NCBI RefSeq assembly: GCF_034190915.1
Contig: NW_026947504.1
Span: forward strand, 65,065,474 to 65,129,473
Source: Cavia porcellus
Lineage: Eukaryota; Chordata; Mammalia; Rodentia; Caviidae
DNA: 64,000 bases
Direction: 5' to 3'
Below are positions 34,456 through 46,569 of the stretch, one piece after another (the stretch's first letter is position 1; the number at the start of each line of letters is the position of its first letter). The notes under the pieces were generated by a model that saw only the letters and a program-made list of their open reading frames with translations, made no database searches and was not told the DNA's origin. Made by a program: the position numbers and the translations under genes.

Positions 34456-36470
34456 AGCAGTCTGCACAGCTGTGGGTTGAGTGTATGGATACATGAAAAC
34501 CTCCATTGTGCAGGGCTGCGTGTGCAAGTACACAAGAAAATTCCTTTGTGGGTGTGGATGAGGGTTGAATGTATGAGTCTGCTATCAGCGTGTGTGTGAA
34601 ACCTCCTTTAGAGCAGGTGAGGGGAAACTTAGTCACAAGGGCCAGCCAAAAATGGGAAATAAACACTCTGTGCCTGGGGAGACAGACAGGGAGACGGAGT
34701 TCTTCCTGGGATATCAGCTCAGATAGTCCACCGGGACAAGTGTGGAAGCTTAGTGGTCCTAAAGGGCTTAGTACCCCTGGAGGGCTGGAAAGGTAGCTCT
34801 TGTGCCCTGGGGGGAAACATACAAAAATCATGAGGTTCACTGTAGAAAAAGTGGTTGAGAAACTTAAGACTACACAAGGAGTTAATAAGATCCCATTGTT
34901 ATAAAGCTTAGGTGATTGAGAAGCTCACTTTTGGCTTCCAATTTGATTTGTTATTTTTGTTTCATTGATATGCTTGAAACATTTCTTGTGCATTGTAAAT
35001 TCTTAGACTAAAATTACAGGATTAATTTTCTCTTCTGCTGGTTTAATAAAAATAAGGGTGTTAAGGCTCCTTGGAGCCAATTCAGTTGTAACGTCGTGAG
35101 ACCAGAGAGGTGAAAACAAAGGATGGGAGAGCATTTAAAGTTCAAATGGCAGCTGCCAGGACTCTTACAGAAAGATTGTAATAAGACACAGCGTATTTTA
35201 TATGAGGTGTTTGCCTTCCCCATGGTGGCTGTGGTGGTGGAAGGGAGCTATTGGGGCAAAACTAGAACAGACTCAGATGTGTTCAGGAAAGCTTGTGAAG
35301 GATGCAGGTGAGCAGAAGATGCCTATGTTTGATTAAGTTGAGCTTTTGCTCTTCTGGTCTGATTGGGCACAGGCTGTTCTTCTGAAAGCTCTTCATTGCT
35401 TTAGGGGCTGTGTGTCTGGCTCTGGGATCATCAGTCCCCCTCCCCAGGTCCCGGCTCTCCTCTCTGGGCTAACTGTTGCTTTCAGACAAAGGCCATAGCT
35501 CTCATTTCCGAGGCTGATACTGGACATTAGCTTTTTTGCATGACTAGCAGGGATGCCGAAACTGGTCAGTGACAGAAAACAGGGCAGAGCTGCTTCCTTG
35601 GGCAGGCTGCACATGTGGCCTAACCTGGTTTTCTTTTCTTCATCTTTCAAGAGAGATCTCACTCGATCTTAAGACCAAATAAGTCTTATATGAATATGGG
35701 TAATTTAATGTCTAGTCTCAACATCACCTTTGTGTTAAAAGATTTTTAAAAGTTGAGTTTAAAAAGTAAAAACAGAAAACTTCAATGCTCTGTTGTTACC
35801 CTTCTGACTTTCATTTGTTATAAGTCTATAATGTTAATGACAAAAAAAAAGGTATTCAGTAGCTTAAAATGTTAAAGGAAATACTATGACTTACACTTAA
35901 AGGGAGAGTTAACAGATAACTCTGGCGCTGGGTGATTCTACTGGCTAGTGTATTTATAGCTATAAGCCCATAACTATAAAAAGAGTATTATAATCAACAT
36001 GGCATTCAAGAGTGCACTCTGATTAAATTTAACTGTATTTATGTATTCTGTACACTATCTTGTCTATTCATCTGTCTGTTGTTCTGTTTTAATAGCTGGT
36101 TAAGGTGTATGTAGCTGCTTTATTAAAGATTTTTTAGCTCATGTCAGTTTTATTTTTCCTTTTATTTTTGCCTTTATAAACTTCTGGGTCTTAAGAGAAT
36201 GAACTGGAATAAGGCTCATTACAGAAAGAAGTTTAATAGGCTTAGAGGGCCCTTACAAATACAAGTCTTAAAGTTTGCTAATACAAATGTTGTATGTGAC
36301 TTAGACTTATGCATATGTTTCTTTGTGTGTTAGCTTTCACGTATATATTATCCTACAAGAACTCCCCCTTAAGTTTATTTATAGATAAATAGACACTTAT
36401 TTGTGGGTTATATAATTTAATGGTGGGCCAATTTAAATCAGTTTGTAAAAGTAAAGATGCTTTTAAAGTT
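34456..36470. other. unassigned proviral interior
   Basis: This lies between the minisatellite and the env-like remnant, where gag/pol would be expected. No protease, reverse transcriptase or integrase motif could be read in any frame. 35700-36470 is AT-rich and may not be proviral in origin. Confidence 0.3.
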
Positions 36471-36486
36471 GGTGACATGTTTCTTT

Positions 36487-36580
36487 CTTTTTTTTTTTTT
36501 TTTTTTTTTTTTTGTCTTTTTTCCTTTTTATCGCTTGAAAGGCAGGCACTTATGCTGCTGAGCTAAATCTCCAGCCCCCT
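36487..36580 (-). mobile_element. ID-type SINE with internal deletion and TSD
   Basis: A long T-run, then TATCGCTTGAAAGGCAGGCA. About 25 bp covering the B box (GTACCGGGGATCGAA on +) is missing. Flanking duplication GGTGACATGTTTCTTT at 36471-36486 and 36581-36596. Confidence 0.88.
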
Positions 36581-36829
36581 GGTGACATGTTTCTTTTCAG
36601 ATTGTTAGATAATCAAAAATTTTTAATTGCTTTTATAAATATAATGCCTATTATTGTCTGTATATATATTATTGTCTATATATATTAACTTAAAAATTAT
36701 ATATATAGTTAACTGTTAAAATGACTGTTATGATTGATTCTCATGAGTTATCTAAAAGGATTATTGAGATAACTATATGTTAATATGTTTATTGTAATAT
36801 ATTTACAGTAGCTATAATCAAAAGGTTAG

Positions 36830-38425
36830 ATTCTCCTGGCCCAGACCCCTGTGACCTGGTGCTGATAAGGAATTGAAAAGAGGTCAAACTCCAGCTGGCC
36901 TGGGAAGTCCCCTATCAAGTACTTCTGACCACTGAGATGGCCGTAAGGACTGCTGAAAAAGGGTGGACTCACTATACTCAGGTGAATGGACCCATAGGGG
37001 TCACCTGAAAAACCGTTAAGGCTGATTCTAAAACGGGAGCTGGTCCCCTGTCTGGAAGCTAATTTGGCTGTGATATGAACAACTACAGGTGGGGTTAGGG
37101 AGTAGACAAATTAAAAAGAAACTCTGGGTCACTCTGTTAGGCTGATAAGGAATAGAACTAAAATTGCAGCCTCTCTAAATTTGAAATGTGATTCCTACCA
37201 GTTCTCTGTCTTGTTTAAGTGTAAAATGTTACAGAACAGCTCTCATAGGTGAAAAACTTTCTTTCTTTGCCCAGAACCCTATTCTGGTTACCACACCCCT
37301 CCTTGTGTAGCCAGAGTGATGTCTGGTGACCACCAATGTCAGGGTTGGACAGCAGCGGACAGCTGAGACCTCTAATTTGGATACTCCCAAAAGATAGCCC
37401 ATGTATATCCAAAGGCTCCCTCCAACTTACTGAAAGACCTAGAGTGTACCCTTATATTCCTAACTATCAACAACCCAGCCATTCTAGACCAAGGGCCAGA
37501 TAAAGTGGCACCTTGAGTGTGTGAGTTAGGAGCAAAGTTGCAGGATGAGACCCTCTAGACAGGCTTGTCCTTATGGTTGAATCGAGCTCATCTCGACCAA
37601 AGGCTATCCCAGCTAACTCCCTAACACCCAGAACGACGATCCTAAAAAGGTAAATGTAGTAAACATAAAGGACCTGAGACCAAGATAGGACCGAAGAAGA
37701 CGAACGCCTAGGTCAAAGTGGGTGAGGTTTTCAGCGTAGGCTCTTAATAAAAATGGCTGGTATGCACGCACCATGGCAAGACCACAAACACAGGTGGTTC
37801 CCTTCCCTGTAGACGGGACCCTGCAGAATGCTTTGCGTGGTGGCCTTATATCAGAAGAGGGATGTCTGGAAAAATGAGGCTTATAAGAGTCTGTGCTGCA
37901 GGAAATGAACATAGAGGAGGCCCTTCCCTTCTCTGTAGGGAATCTGAGTTATTCTTCTTGCCTTCCTAGGTGGGAAGAATTATTTACTGAACCCATGGGA
38001 GACTTGGCTACCTACACCCATGTCTTAAATGTCATTGGTGGGTCATGCAAAACCACTTGATGGTTGGGCTGATGTCTGGTGCTACTGTGGGAAAAAGAAC
38101 CTCCATAGTTTATTACCCCTAAATTTCAACAGATCGTATCCCTTAGTCCAGCTGCCCATTCCATTCACCCTGACGTTCCATCAGCTCCCGGAATAAGAGA
38201 GTTCTTGAACTCAGATCTTTCCCAGGATCCTCTAACACCCACTGCCATGTATGTATTGATTCAGTCTGGGTACCCAGAGGGGTCTCCGGTGAATTGAAGG
38301 CACAAACTCAGATAACTGTTGGATTTGAGTCAGTACTCTTGTGACCCATTATTAATAAAAATGTAGTTTAGATAAACTGTATCTATTACAATCAGCAGTA
38401 GTTTATTAACAATACAAGAGATGCA
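36830..38425 (+). pseudogene. retroviral env-like remnant and flanking proviral sequence
   Basis: Conceptual reading of short segments at about 38055-38165 and 38295-38425 shows residues typical of the surface/transmembrane junction and transmembrane ectodomain of mammalian type-C/D-like retroviral Env. The segments include Trp-Cys-x-Cys-type spacing and an Asn/Gln/Tyr-rich ectodomain run. They lie in different frames and contain several stop codons. A B1 SINE cuts the downstream part at 38418. No functional protein can come from it. The upstream part (36830-38000) is assigned only by position. Confidence 0.4.
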
Positions 38426-38588
38426 ATTTGAGCCAGGTGTGGTGACTCACACCTGTAATCCCAGCACTCGGGAGGCTGAGGATTGCTGCAAGTTCAAGAC
38501 CAGCCTGTGCTACAAAGTAAGCTCAAGGCCAGCCTGAACTATATAGTGAGACCCTGTCTCAAAAAGACCAAAAAGAAAAAAAAAAAAA
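38418..38588 (+). mobile_element. B1-type SINE
   Basis: 'gagccaggtgtggtgactca', 'cctgtaatcccagcactcgg', a duplicated 'aagaccagcctgtgctac' / 'aaggccagcctgaactat', 'agaccctgtctcaaaaa' and a long A tail. It is well preserved, so it is younger than the provirus. Confidence 0.92.
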
Positions 38589-38738
38589 TTGTGGCCTATC
38601 AATGATATAATCTCTTGATATTAAAGGAAGGTGTCAACTTATTGTCTAGGATTAAGGAAGTCAACTAACAGTAGATAGATTTGAAAACTCGAGATAAATA
38701 CAATAATGGGACTAAGATCCTATAATAAGGAGAGAGAA

Positions 38739-39236
38739 TGATTTTAATGGATTAAAAATTTTTTAATTGGTCCATGTTTAATTAACCACTCTGTTGAGCC
38801 CTTATTCACAGGGTGAGCTGGGTCAAGTAGTAAACAATGGCCCACAGGCTGTAAAAAGACTCACGCCAGAGATAAGGTACTGGGGCAAGAGATAATTACC
38901 AAACAGGTTCTTCTGAATTAAAAGCACGTAGCTCCTCATCTCTGTTGTGTCTGTCTGGGCACCACTCTTGCAAGAGTATAGACTAAAGCAGTGATGGTGC
39001 CCAGACTGTACCCCAAACCCTCTTACTTATCACAGAGCAACCAATGCTGCAAACGAACCTGAATGCTGGGGTTGTAGTTGAGAAAACACAACTCATGCAT
39101 TAACATCTTTTGTGTTAAAAGAAAAACAACATGTACACAGTAGGTTCACTGCCACTGGATTAAAGCTTCACTTTCACTGCCTCTGGAGTCCAGTTTGTTT
39201 TTAGCGGGGCGATCTGGACAGTAAATTCATTTCTCA
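38739..39236 (+). mobile_element. 3' LTR of the decayed provirus
   Basis: It starts TGATTTTAATGG after a purine tract and ends TTCATTTCTCA. It shares start, middle ('taaaagcacgtagc') and end ('ctggagtccagtttg') blocks with the 5' LTR. It carries about 190 bp (roughly 38988-39170) absent from the 5' LTR and lacks about 150 bp present there. Confidence 0.75.
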
Positions 39237-39820
39237 CATGCAGCCATTAGGAAGTATCACTTGGAAGACTATGCGAAGATACCAAATGATTATTTTAACA
39301 TCGTAAACAGATAAGTTACAGTACAAAATGCTGTATCTTAAAAGCCAAGCTGAAACCAGGCAGATAGTATGTCCACGGTAATAGCAACTGTCAGGGATAA
39401 TTTACACAGAAAAGTCACAATATGGATAAAAATGTGGGCACACATTTTTACAGTCAATCTCTAGGATTACAGGTAGAGCCGCTTAGCTAATATTGGTCCA
39501 GTAGAAAGTAAGTCATGTAGTGAGACTGCACAGAAGGAACTTACCTGGATGACCGATTCCTAGCTGGACTTTCTGGACCAGACGGTGCTGATTATAGTAT
39601 GATTCTAAGTTACCGTTTATCCCTTGGGGAGGTCTGTGGTCTGGCCATTGCATCTTCGAGGCCTGGTCTTCAGATGGGCCTTCAGTGACAGTTCTGATGT
39701 CTGTTCTTCCTGCTGACTGCTGTGACTGTCCAGTCCCTCCCTGACTTGTATATTAATTTCTATCTAATTTAGCTGCCTGTAACTTGATTATCCATGAAAA
39801 TTCTTTTCTGATGCTTACAG
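39237..39820. other. unassigned sequence
   Basis: No gene or repeat recognised. Confidence 0.3.
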
Positions 39821-40117
39821 TGATTTTGATATGGCTTGTATCTGTCTCCTTAAAGCCTCATGTGGTCATAGGTGGGGCTCTTAAGTGGTGGCTGGATATA
39901 GGGTGTGTGATGCCGCGGTGCAGGGAGACTTCTGCCTGTCCTGCTTTGCCATGGACTGTTTCTGTTCTGCAGTGCTCCTCTCCCATGCCACCCTCCCTTA
40001 AAGCCAGCCGTCTCTGGAATGGAGCCTCTACAAACAGCTGAAATAAACCTTTACGCCTTTAACCTTGGATATTGGGTATTTTGTCTCCATGATTAGAAAA
40101 GTAACCAAGACAGCTTT
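39821..40117 (+). mobile_element. MaLR-type solo LTR, internally deleted
   Basis: 'tgatatggcttgtatctgtc' start, 'cctcatgtggtcataggtgg', 'gctgaaataaacctttacgc' polyadenylation block and 'agaaaagtaaccaagaca' end. Confidence 0.6.
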
Positions 40118-40124
40118 GTATTTC

Positions 40125-40312
40125 TTCTTTTTCTTTTCTTTTCTTTTTAGTACTGGAGATAGAACCCAGGGCATTTGCACTGAACCACATCCCCAGATTT
40201 TTACTTTTGAGACAAGCTCTCACTAAGTTGCTAAATTGTCCAGGCTGGGTTTGAACTTGTGATTCTCCCAAAGTTGCGGGATTCCAGGTGTGTGCCACCA
40301 TGCCTCCTTTAT
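40125..40312 (-). mobile_element. B1+ID dimeric SINE
   Basis: On the minus strand a B1 half ('ggcatggtggcacacacctg', 'gcttgtctcaaaagtaaaa') is followed by an ID-like half ('tctggggatgtggttcagtg', 'ccctgggttctatctccagt') and an A-rich tail. Dimers of this order (B1-dID) are known from squirrel-, dormouse-, beaver- and guinea-pig-type rodents. Confidence 0.7.
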
Positions 40313-40754
40313 GGACTGTTTTTCATGTACATGTTCTATTTTTAAAAATATATCTTGGTGTTTGTCTTGTTATTCATTTGGAAGCATTTGTAATATGGCT
40401 ATACATATGTGATGACATATATTTGTTCCAATTGAGTTATATTTTTTTGTACATTTACCTTTTTTGGTACATAATACAACAGTAATACATGCCCGGTTTA
40501 AAAACATAAAAATAATATAAAAATTAATACTGAATATATACTGAAAATTTCCCATATTTTATTATTTCAAGTTGAAAATTTGGTATATATTCCTACATGT
40601 TTTTCTTATGCATATTCTACCAATTTTATTTCTTTTCAAAACTGGAAACACATACATAGTATATTTGACTTGGTACATGACTGTGTCTTACACATACCTC
40701 AAATTTAATACATGCAGTTTTCTTTTTAATAGTTGTATACTATACAATTTATAT

Positions 40755-40926
40755 TTTTGTTTTTGTGGTATTGGTCATGAAATCTAGGGCATTCATTCAC
40801 ATTGGGCTATTCCCCAGCCCTTTCTAAAAAAATTTTTGAGACAGGGTCTTGCTAAGACACCAAGATGTGATCCTTCTAATCTTCCCAACTGCTGAAATTA
40901 TAGGTGTGCACCACCACACCTGGCTA
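40755..40926 (-). mobile_element. B1+ID dimeric SINE, old
   Basis: The ID half lies at about 40755-40820 ('ttccccagccc') and the B1 half at 40835-40926 ('gagacagggtcttgctaag', 'aattataggtgtgcaccacc'). Confidence 0.65.
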
Positions 40927-40935
40927 TATTTTGGT

Positions 40936-41022
40936 TTATTTATTTATTGGTACCAAGAATCAAACTCAAGACCTTGTACTTGCTCAGCAGGCATTGTGCC
41001 ACTGAGCTATATCCTCAGCCTC
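40936..41022 (-). mobile_element. ID-type SINE
   Basis: 'attggtaccaagaatcaaac' and 'ccactgagctatatcctcag' are the complement of a diverged ID. Confidence 0.7.
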
Positions 41023-41067
41023 TGTATCGTGGTTTTTAACATAAAAAGTTTTACATTTCATAATTCA

Positions 41068-41404
41068 GTCCTGTGTGTGAGTGTGAGTGTGTGTGTGTGT
41101 GAGTGTGTGTGTGAGTGTGTGTGTGAGTGTGAGTGTGTGTGAGAGTGTGTGTGTGAGTGTGTGTGTGTGAGTGTGAGTGTGTGTGTGAGTGTGTGAGTGT
41201 GAGTGTGTGAGTGTGAGTGTGTGTGAGTGTGTGTGAGTGTGTGTGAGTGTGTGAGTGTGTGTGTGTGAGTGTGTGTGTGTGTGAGTGTGAATGTGTGTGT
41301 GAGTGTGTGAGTGTGTGTGAGTGTGTGAGTGTGTGTGTGAGTGTGTGAGTGTGTGTGAGTGTGTGAGTGTGTGTGTGAGTGTGTGTGTGTGAGTGTGTGT
41401 GTGT

Positions 41405-41451
<47 letters not shown>
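41068..41451 (+). repeat. (GT)n / (GTGTGA)n compound microsatellite
   Basis: About 380 bp of GT runs broken by GA at irregular even spacing, ending in a purer GT run. The His/Thr-rich open frames on its complement are repeat artefacts. Confidence 0.95.
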
Positions 41452-41467
41452 GGGGATTAGACACGGG

Positions 41468-41980
41468 CCCATGTGTCTAGATGTACCTCCAAAGCCTTGT
41501 GTACTTTTAGATGGTGGTGTTTGTTTTTGATTTGTTTGTTTGGTTTTTGGGGAGGTAGCTGAATCTAGACTGTGTGATTAATAGGTAACGCACTGGTGGG
41601 TTTAAAGGTGTAGGGATTAAGGGTGGTTGAGAGCTGAATCAGTCTACCGTTAGATTTTCACCGCCCTAATCCCAGTAGTTTGGATAGGATAAAAGGGGCA
41701 GAAAGGGATTTGTTTCCCCTTTTTTGCTCATTGCTTATGCTGTCTCCTGCTGCCATGAACTATTGCCCCTCTGCTATGTGCTACCCTGCCGGGGAGCCAG
41801 CTGATTATTATCTATATCGAAGGCTTTGTTTTTTGTACTGGGGATCCAGGCAGGTGCTTATGCCACTGAGCTAAATCCCCTGTTCCAGCTGATTATAGAC
41901 TGACACCTGGATAAGCTATGAGCTCAGCAAAACTTTCCTTCCTTAACTTTGTCTCAGCAACAAGAAAAATAACTAAGACA
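41468..41980 (+). mobile_element. MaLR-type solo LTR with SINE insertion
   Basis: 'tgtgtctagatgtacctcca' near the start and 'aaaataactaagaca' at the end. A truncated ID on the minus strand (41828-41885, 'gtgcttatgccactgagcta') interrupts it before the 'ctgattatagactgacacct' block. Confidence 0.55.
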
Positions 41981-42037
41981 GGCCTGTAAGTGCTAAACAT
42001 GGTCTGCCGCCGACCGAGGTACATGCCCAGCCCCAGT

Positions 42038-42128
42038 CTTTTATTTTATTTTATTTAGTACCAGAATTGAACTCATGACCTCACGCTTGTCAGACAGACA
42101 CTGTACTGCTGAGCCTTGTCCCTGCCTC
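42038..42128 (-). mobile_element. ID-type SINE
   Basis: A TTTTA-rich tail, 'tagtaccagaattgaactca' and 'actgctgagccttgtccctg' form the complement of a diverged ID element. Confidence 0.75.
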
Positions 42129-43032
42129 CCCCAGTCTTTTTAGAAACTTCATGTTGGTTAATGTTTATGCTTAGAAAGAAGGTTTTTAATTTTTTATGAC
42201 AGTTCTCTGATGGACTAATTCAGGAAGTTACCCTTCCTTTGAAGAAGTGTGCTATGCTGTGAAAAATGAAGACACTTACACATCTTTCTAAACTGTAGGA
42301 GGAATCTGGCCATATAAGAGGAATGATAAAGTTTGCTGTATAAACAAAGAGTGGAGAGATACCTTGTCTTAATAAAATGTAACAGTGTTTACTTCGAGTG
42401 AATTAAAATTCCAAGTATATTACCACTCTAGGCCCTCTCAATAGCTAATATTTGCAAGTTTGAAATATATCAGTTATCTTTCAAAAAGAGCACGTTTACT
42501 TCCTTAAAACATTCATGAGATAACTGAGCTAGCTGCTGAGAGTGCAAGGATAAATATACACACACCCAGCTCTTCTGGAATTTAGTCAAGTGGCGAGTCA
42601 GATGATATTCAAATAATTGCATAAAGGAAATATAACACATTGCTGCATGCACAGTTAAAGCAGAGTATAGGGCAGCATCAGATGATTAACAGGAATCTCT
42701 TTGTAGTCTGAAACATCTGGAAATTCAACTTGAGACAGATGTGCTACCACTGGGAGATAAGGAGCGCAGGTGGCTGGTGAGGGGGACTCAGGTGGCAGGA
42801 GCCTTACAGCGGCAAGGACAAGCTTAGGCAACACAAGGGTCGCCAATGCTTTCAGACAGAGAGGCTGTGGGAGGGGAGAGAAAGCATGTCTCTCCTGAAA
42901 TACTCAAATTCAGAGAGTTTTGTCATTTAAAAATGGTGTAACCATAACCACAAGGAATCAGGTTGTGATCCCTGCTCTCCAGGGAATATAAAAGTCATTA
43001 AATGACACTGAATCCCTGGGAGTCCTAACACT
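42129..43032. other. unassigned sequence
   Basis: No gene or repeat recognised. Confidence 0.3.
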
Positions 43033-43122
43033 GAGAGCTGGGCTGTGGCACAAGCACCTCAGTGGTAGGGCTTACGCTTTGCACACCTGAGGTCCTGGGT
43101 GCAGTCCCTGCATGGCAAAACA
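43033..43122 (+). mobile_element. old ID-type SINE
   Basis: 'agagctgggctgtggcacaa', 'cagtggtagggcttacgctt' and 'gaggtcctgggtgcagtccc' give a diverged ID with a small internal insertion. Confidence 0.6.
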
Positions 43123-44869
43123 AACCAACCAGCAAAACCTGAGATTTGATTTCCCGAGTTTAAAGGGGAAACTAAGTTCACATTCCTAGGTTGGAAGAGA
43201 AGCCAGGAGTGACTTGGAGTTGGCCACAAAAGTCAGACTTTTTAAGAAGGTGGTGTTAGTGCTCGGCATACCACTAAGAAACCCGAAAGCAAATGAGAAC
43301 TGAAAAAATATCTGTTGGATTTTGCAACACAGAGGTCAATGACCGTCACAAAATGCCAAAAATGTGCTGCTATTGTATAATCAGTTTCATGAAATTTAGC
43401 ATTATCTATGCCTTTGGCTCAGTTGGGAAGAATGTGGGCTGATTTAGAGCTATCCCAAACTTTTGGAGCTCTAGCTGCATTCTAGCAACACTTTGCATGG
43501 TGTTATAAACAAGACCAGTATAAGATAAACACACTTTGATGAGGCAATTATTACAAAACTCTGTGATATCAGAGAGGCTCGACCTAGCTCATGTTAAAAA
43601 ATATATGGCATATATTTTTTGTGAAGTGCCGTATAGATTTCTGATAAATCTAGGTCCTCAGAACCAAAATTGTATATGTCCTACTGACTTTAAGATAGAG
43701 CATACCTGATGTACAGGAATCAGCTACTGAAACCTGCAGAAGCTGTACCCACAGTGCCACCTTATTTGCTGAACAAATAGTCAAAAAATGTCTCATATAA
43801 CAGATACAAGTGGCTTTCCCCAGCAAAATATGATTCTGTCATCATAAAATAATTTTTCAAGATAAAAATTATTGTAAATCCAAATATTGATTTCAGTTAT
43901 CCAAATATTGTAATCCTCTTTTTAGTTTTCCTCACAATCCAAAAGGTTATATTTGTAATCCCATTGAGATGTTACTGGAATCCCAATAAGTTAATTCCAA
44001 TCTACCACCACCAATCCAACCCACGGCAAGAGTAAAGACACCAAGATATATTCTAAGTTCAGGGCAGCCAAGGGGCCCTAAATCCAATCCTCACAAGGAC
44101 AGGTGGACAAAGGCCTTGATCCTAGGCCTCTCCCAGCATTTATTATCTTGTGTAGAAGCGGGGTGGCTCAGGGATGAGGGACAGTGGGGGAGGCGAGAAT
44201 TGCAGGAGTAACTTGAGCTGGCTGGCCAGGTGCAAGACTGGCATCTCTGTAAGTCGCAGAGATAAAGATATGCAGAAGGATCAATCTACATAACCCAATT
44301 AAGGTAGCGGTGGGATTGTTTTGGGGGGCTATACTTCCATTTCTGACATGCAAACTCTTGTGCCCCCGGGGAGTCATGGCCTCCTATCTTGAGGCTGTGC
44401 CCGCTGACATTCCCGGAGCTGTTTGCTCTAACATCTCCAGTGCTCAGGCCTGTGCATGGAGAACACCATGCTAGGAAACAGGACTGTCTGTCGGCTATAG
44501 AGATTGCATAATAGCACCTCAGATAGCCTTATTTGCAATGCTCAGAGCCAATTGAAGAGAGAAGGAAATACCCTGCCAGCTTTTTACATATCAGTATAGG
44601 GAAATGAGTCTCCAAATAATCAAAGTCACAGTAATTGTTTTGGATTCAAAGGGAGTCACTGCAGTTGTCTCCCACAATAAATGAACTATATAGTGATTAG
44701 CCAACCTAACAAAAAAATTGAAAATGAACAACCTATGCAGATCAAGTTCTCAAACAACTGCAAATGTACCTGAATTAATCATTTGGTAAAGGCCCTTATA
44801 AAGTTATTCTTCATAAAAAATACATATTATGGAATTAAAAGCATTTACTTGATATAAAACAATAATCAA
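43123..44869. other. unassigned sequence
   Basis: About 1.7 kb with no recognisable gene. The minus-strand frame near 44168-44377 resembles no family. Confidence 0.3.
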
Positions 44870-45377
44870 AAATAATACCAAACCAATAGTACATTTAGAA
44901 ATACAGTAATGTCTCTTTCTTTGAACTAGCTGAGCATAGCTTCATATACAATAGTATCAAACATACAAAATAGTATAAAACCATTCAAGAGAATGAAAGT
45001 GTTACAGTGTTACAATAAAAGTGTTAGAACCAAATAACAGAAAAGCAACAATGGCTACTATATTATCTCAATGTCCATAAAAATTTTGTTTATATTATCA
45101 CACATAATAAAACCCAGTAAGATACAACATGATAGAACCAATGGAAACAGAAGAACAAAAGCATGGTAGGACTTCCAAGGAAGATGATATTAAATCAGAA
45201 CTGGCTATTATAATGTCATGTTTTCTTCAAAATAGCTGTTCATACCATCACAGATAATAAAATCAAACAAACCAGAATAAAACCATTTCAACTAATGAAA
45301 GAAAACATTATACGGCTTCAAAGCAATGTAATGGGGATTCATGATTACCATAAACTCTTATGTACTCTTACCATTTC

Positions 45378-45971
45378 TTACACTATGGAGACTATATGGT
45401 ATTTATACATGTGAGTTTGATTCATTTCACTTATGAATATGGTCTCAAGCTGTGTCCGTTTATTTATAAATATCTCAATGTGATCATTCTTTATAGCTGA
45501 GTAGTACTCCATTGTATAGAAATACAACAACTTTTTTATCCATTCCTCAGTTGATGGACACTTAGTTTGTTTCCAAGATCTGGCTATTACAAACTGTGCT
45601 GCTATAAACATGGGTGCACATATATCACTGTGGTATGATGTTTTCAGTTCTTCTGGGAATATGCTTAGAAGTAGAATACCTGGAACAAATGGGATTTCCA
45701 ATCTCAGCTTTTTGAGAAATCTCCAGACTGACCTCCACAATGGTTGCACCAGTCTATACTCCCACCAACAGTGCAGGAGAGTTCCTTTTTCCCCACAGCC
45801 TCTCCAGCATTTGTTGTTGGCAGTTTTCTTGATCCTGGCCATTCTTTCAGGAGTGAGGTAGAATCTCAGTGTGATTTTAATTTGCATTTCTCTAACAAAT
45901 AATGATGATGAACATTTTTTCATGTATTTATTTGCCATTTGTATATCTTCATCTGAGAAGTATGTATTCAT
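45378..45971 (-). pseudogene. L1 ORF2 C-terminal fragment
   Basis: 197 residues remain open. They include [18 protein letters not shown] (the C-terminal Cys/His motif with its last Cys changed to Tyr), the [16 protein letters not shown] run and a tail with [20 protein letters not shown], the usual end region of mammalian ORF2p. Reverse transcriptase upstream is in other frames. Confidence 0.85.
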
Positions 45972-46569
45972 CTCAGATGCCCATTTTTGGATTGGGTCTT
46001 TGAATTTTGGGGGTCTGATTTTTTAAAATTCTTTATATGTTTTAGACAGAAGTCCTTTGTCTGAAGAACAGTTCACTAAGTTTTTTTTCCAGTTTGTGGG
46101 TTTTCTTTTTACTATGCTGGACATTTCTTTTGACATGCAGAAACTTTTTAATAAGATGTGATCCCAGCTATTGATTCTGGGAAGTATTTCCCGTGAGGTT
46201 TGATTCCTGTTCATGAATTCTCTACCTACCCTTATGTCTTCAAGATTTTTACCTAATTTGTCTTCCAACAGATTTAGTGTTTCTGTTTTAATATTCAGGT
46301 CTTTGATCCATTTACATTTTAGTTTAGTACATGGTGATAGACATGGGTCTAGTTTTAGTTTTTGACATATGGAGAGCCAGTTTTTCTATTTATTAAAGAG
46401 ACTGTCGTTCTTCCAGTGAACCTGCTTGGCTCCTTTATCAAAGATAAGGTGGTTGAGTGTGTTTGTAGTTGTGGTTGTATCTTCTAATCTATTTTGTTGA
46501 TCTTCAGATCTGTTTTTAATTCAGTCCCATGTTGATTTTATTACAGTTGCTTTGTAGTTTAACTTCAAG

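Larger units (their letters stand above)
26564..39236 (+). mobile_element. decayed gammaretrovirus-like provirus containing a minisatellite
   Basis: Two direct LTRs (26564-27030 and 38739-39236) frame 11.7 kb. A primer binding site follows the 5' LTR and a purine-rich tract (about 38728-38738, 'aaggagagaga') precedes the 3' LTR. The leader/gag position is occupied by a 7.15-kb minisatellite. I cannot find gag or pol frames; only an env-like remnant (about 37.0-38.43 kb) is recognisable, with many stops and frame breaks. SINEs have inserted at 36487 and 38418. No clear target duplication was found outside the LTRs. The element is dead. Confidence 0.6.

Noticed and set aside
27527..34599. Dozens of 60-104-codon + strand frames in the minisatellite
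   Set aside because: They are periodic shadows of the same repeat, ending at the TAG found in each unit.
27229..34840. Very long minus-strand open frames (2434, 2423 and 1661 codons) as giant repetitive proteins
   Set aside because: They are explained by a tandem repeat whose complement lacks stop codons in all phases. Overlapping frames are equally open, there is no promoter or splice evidence, and the array lies antisense inside a dead provirus.
41051..41472. His/Thr-repeat proteins
   Set aside because: They are translations of the GT/GTGTGA microsatellite on the complementary strand.
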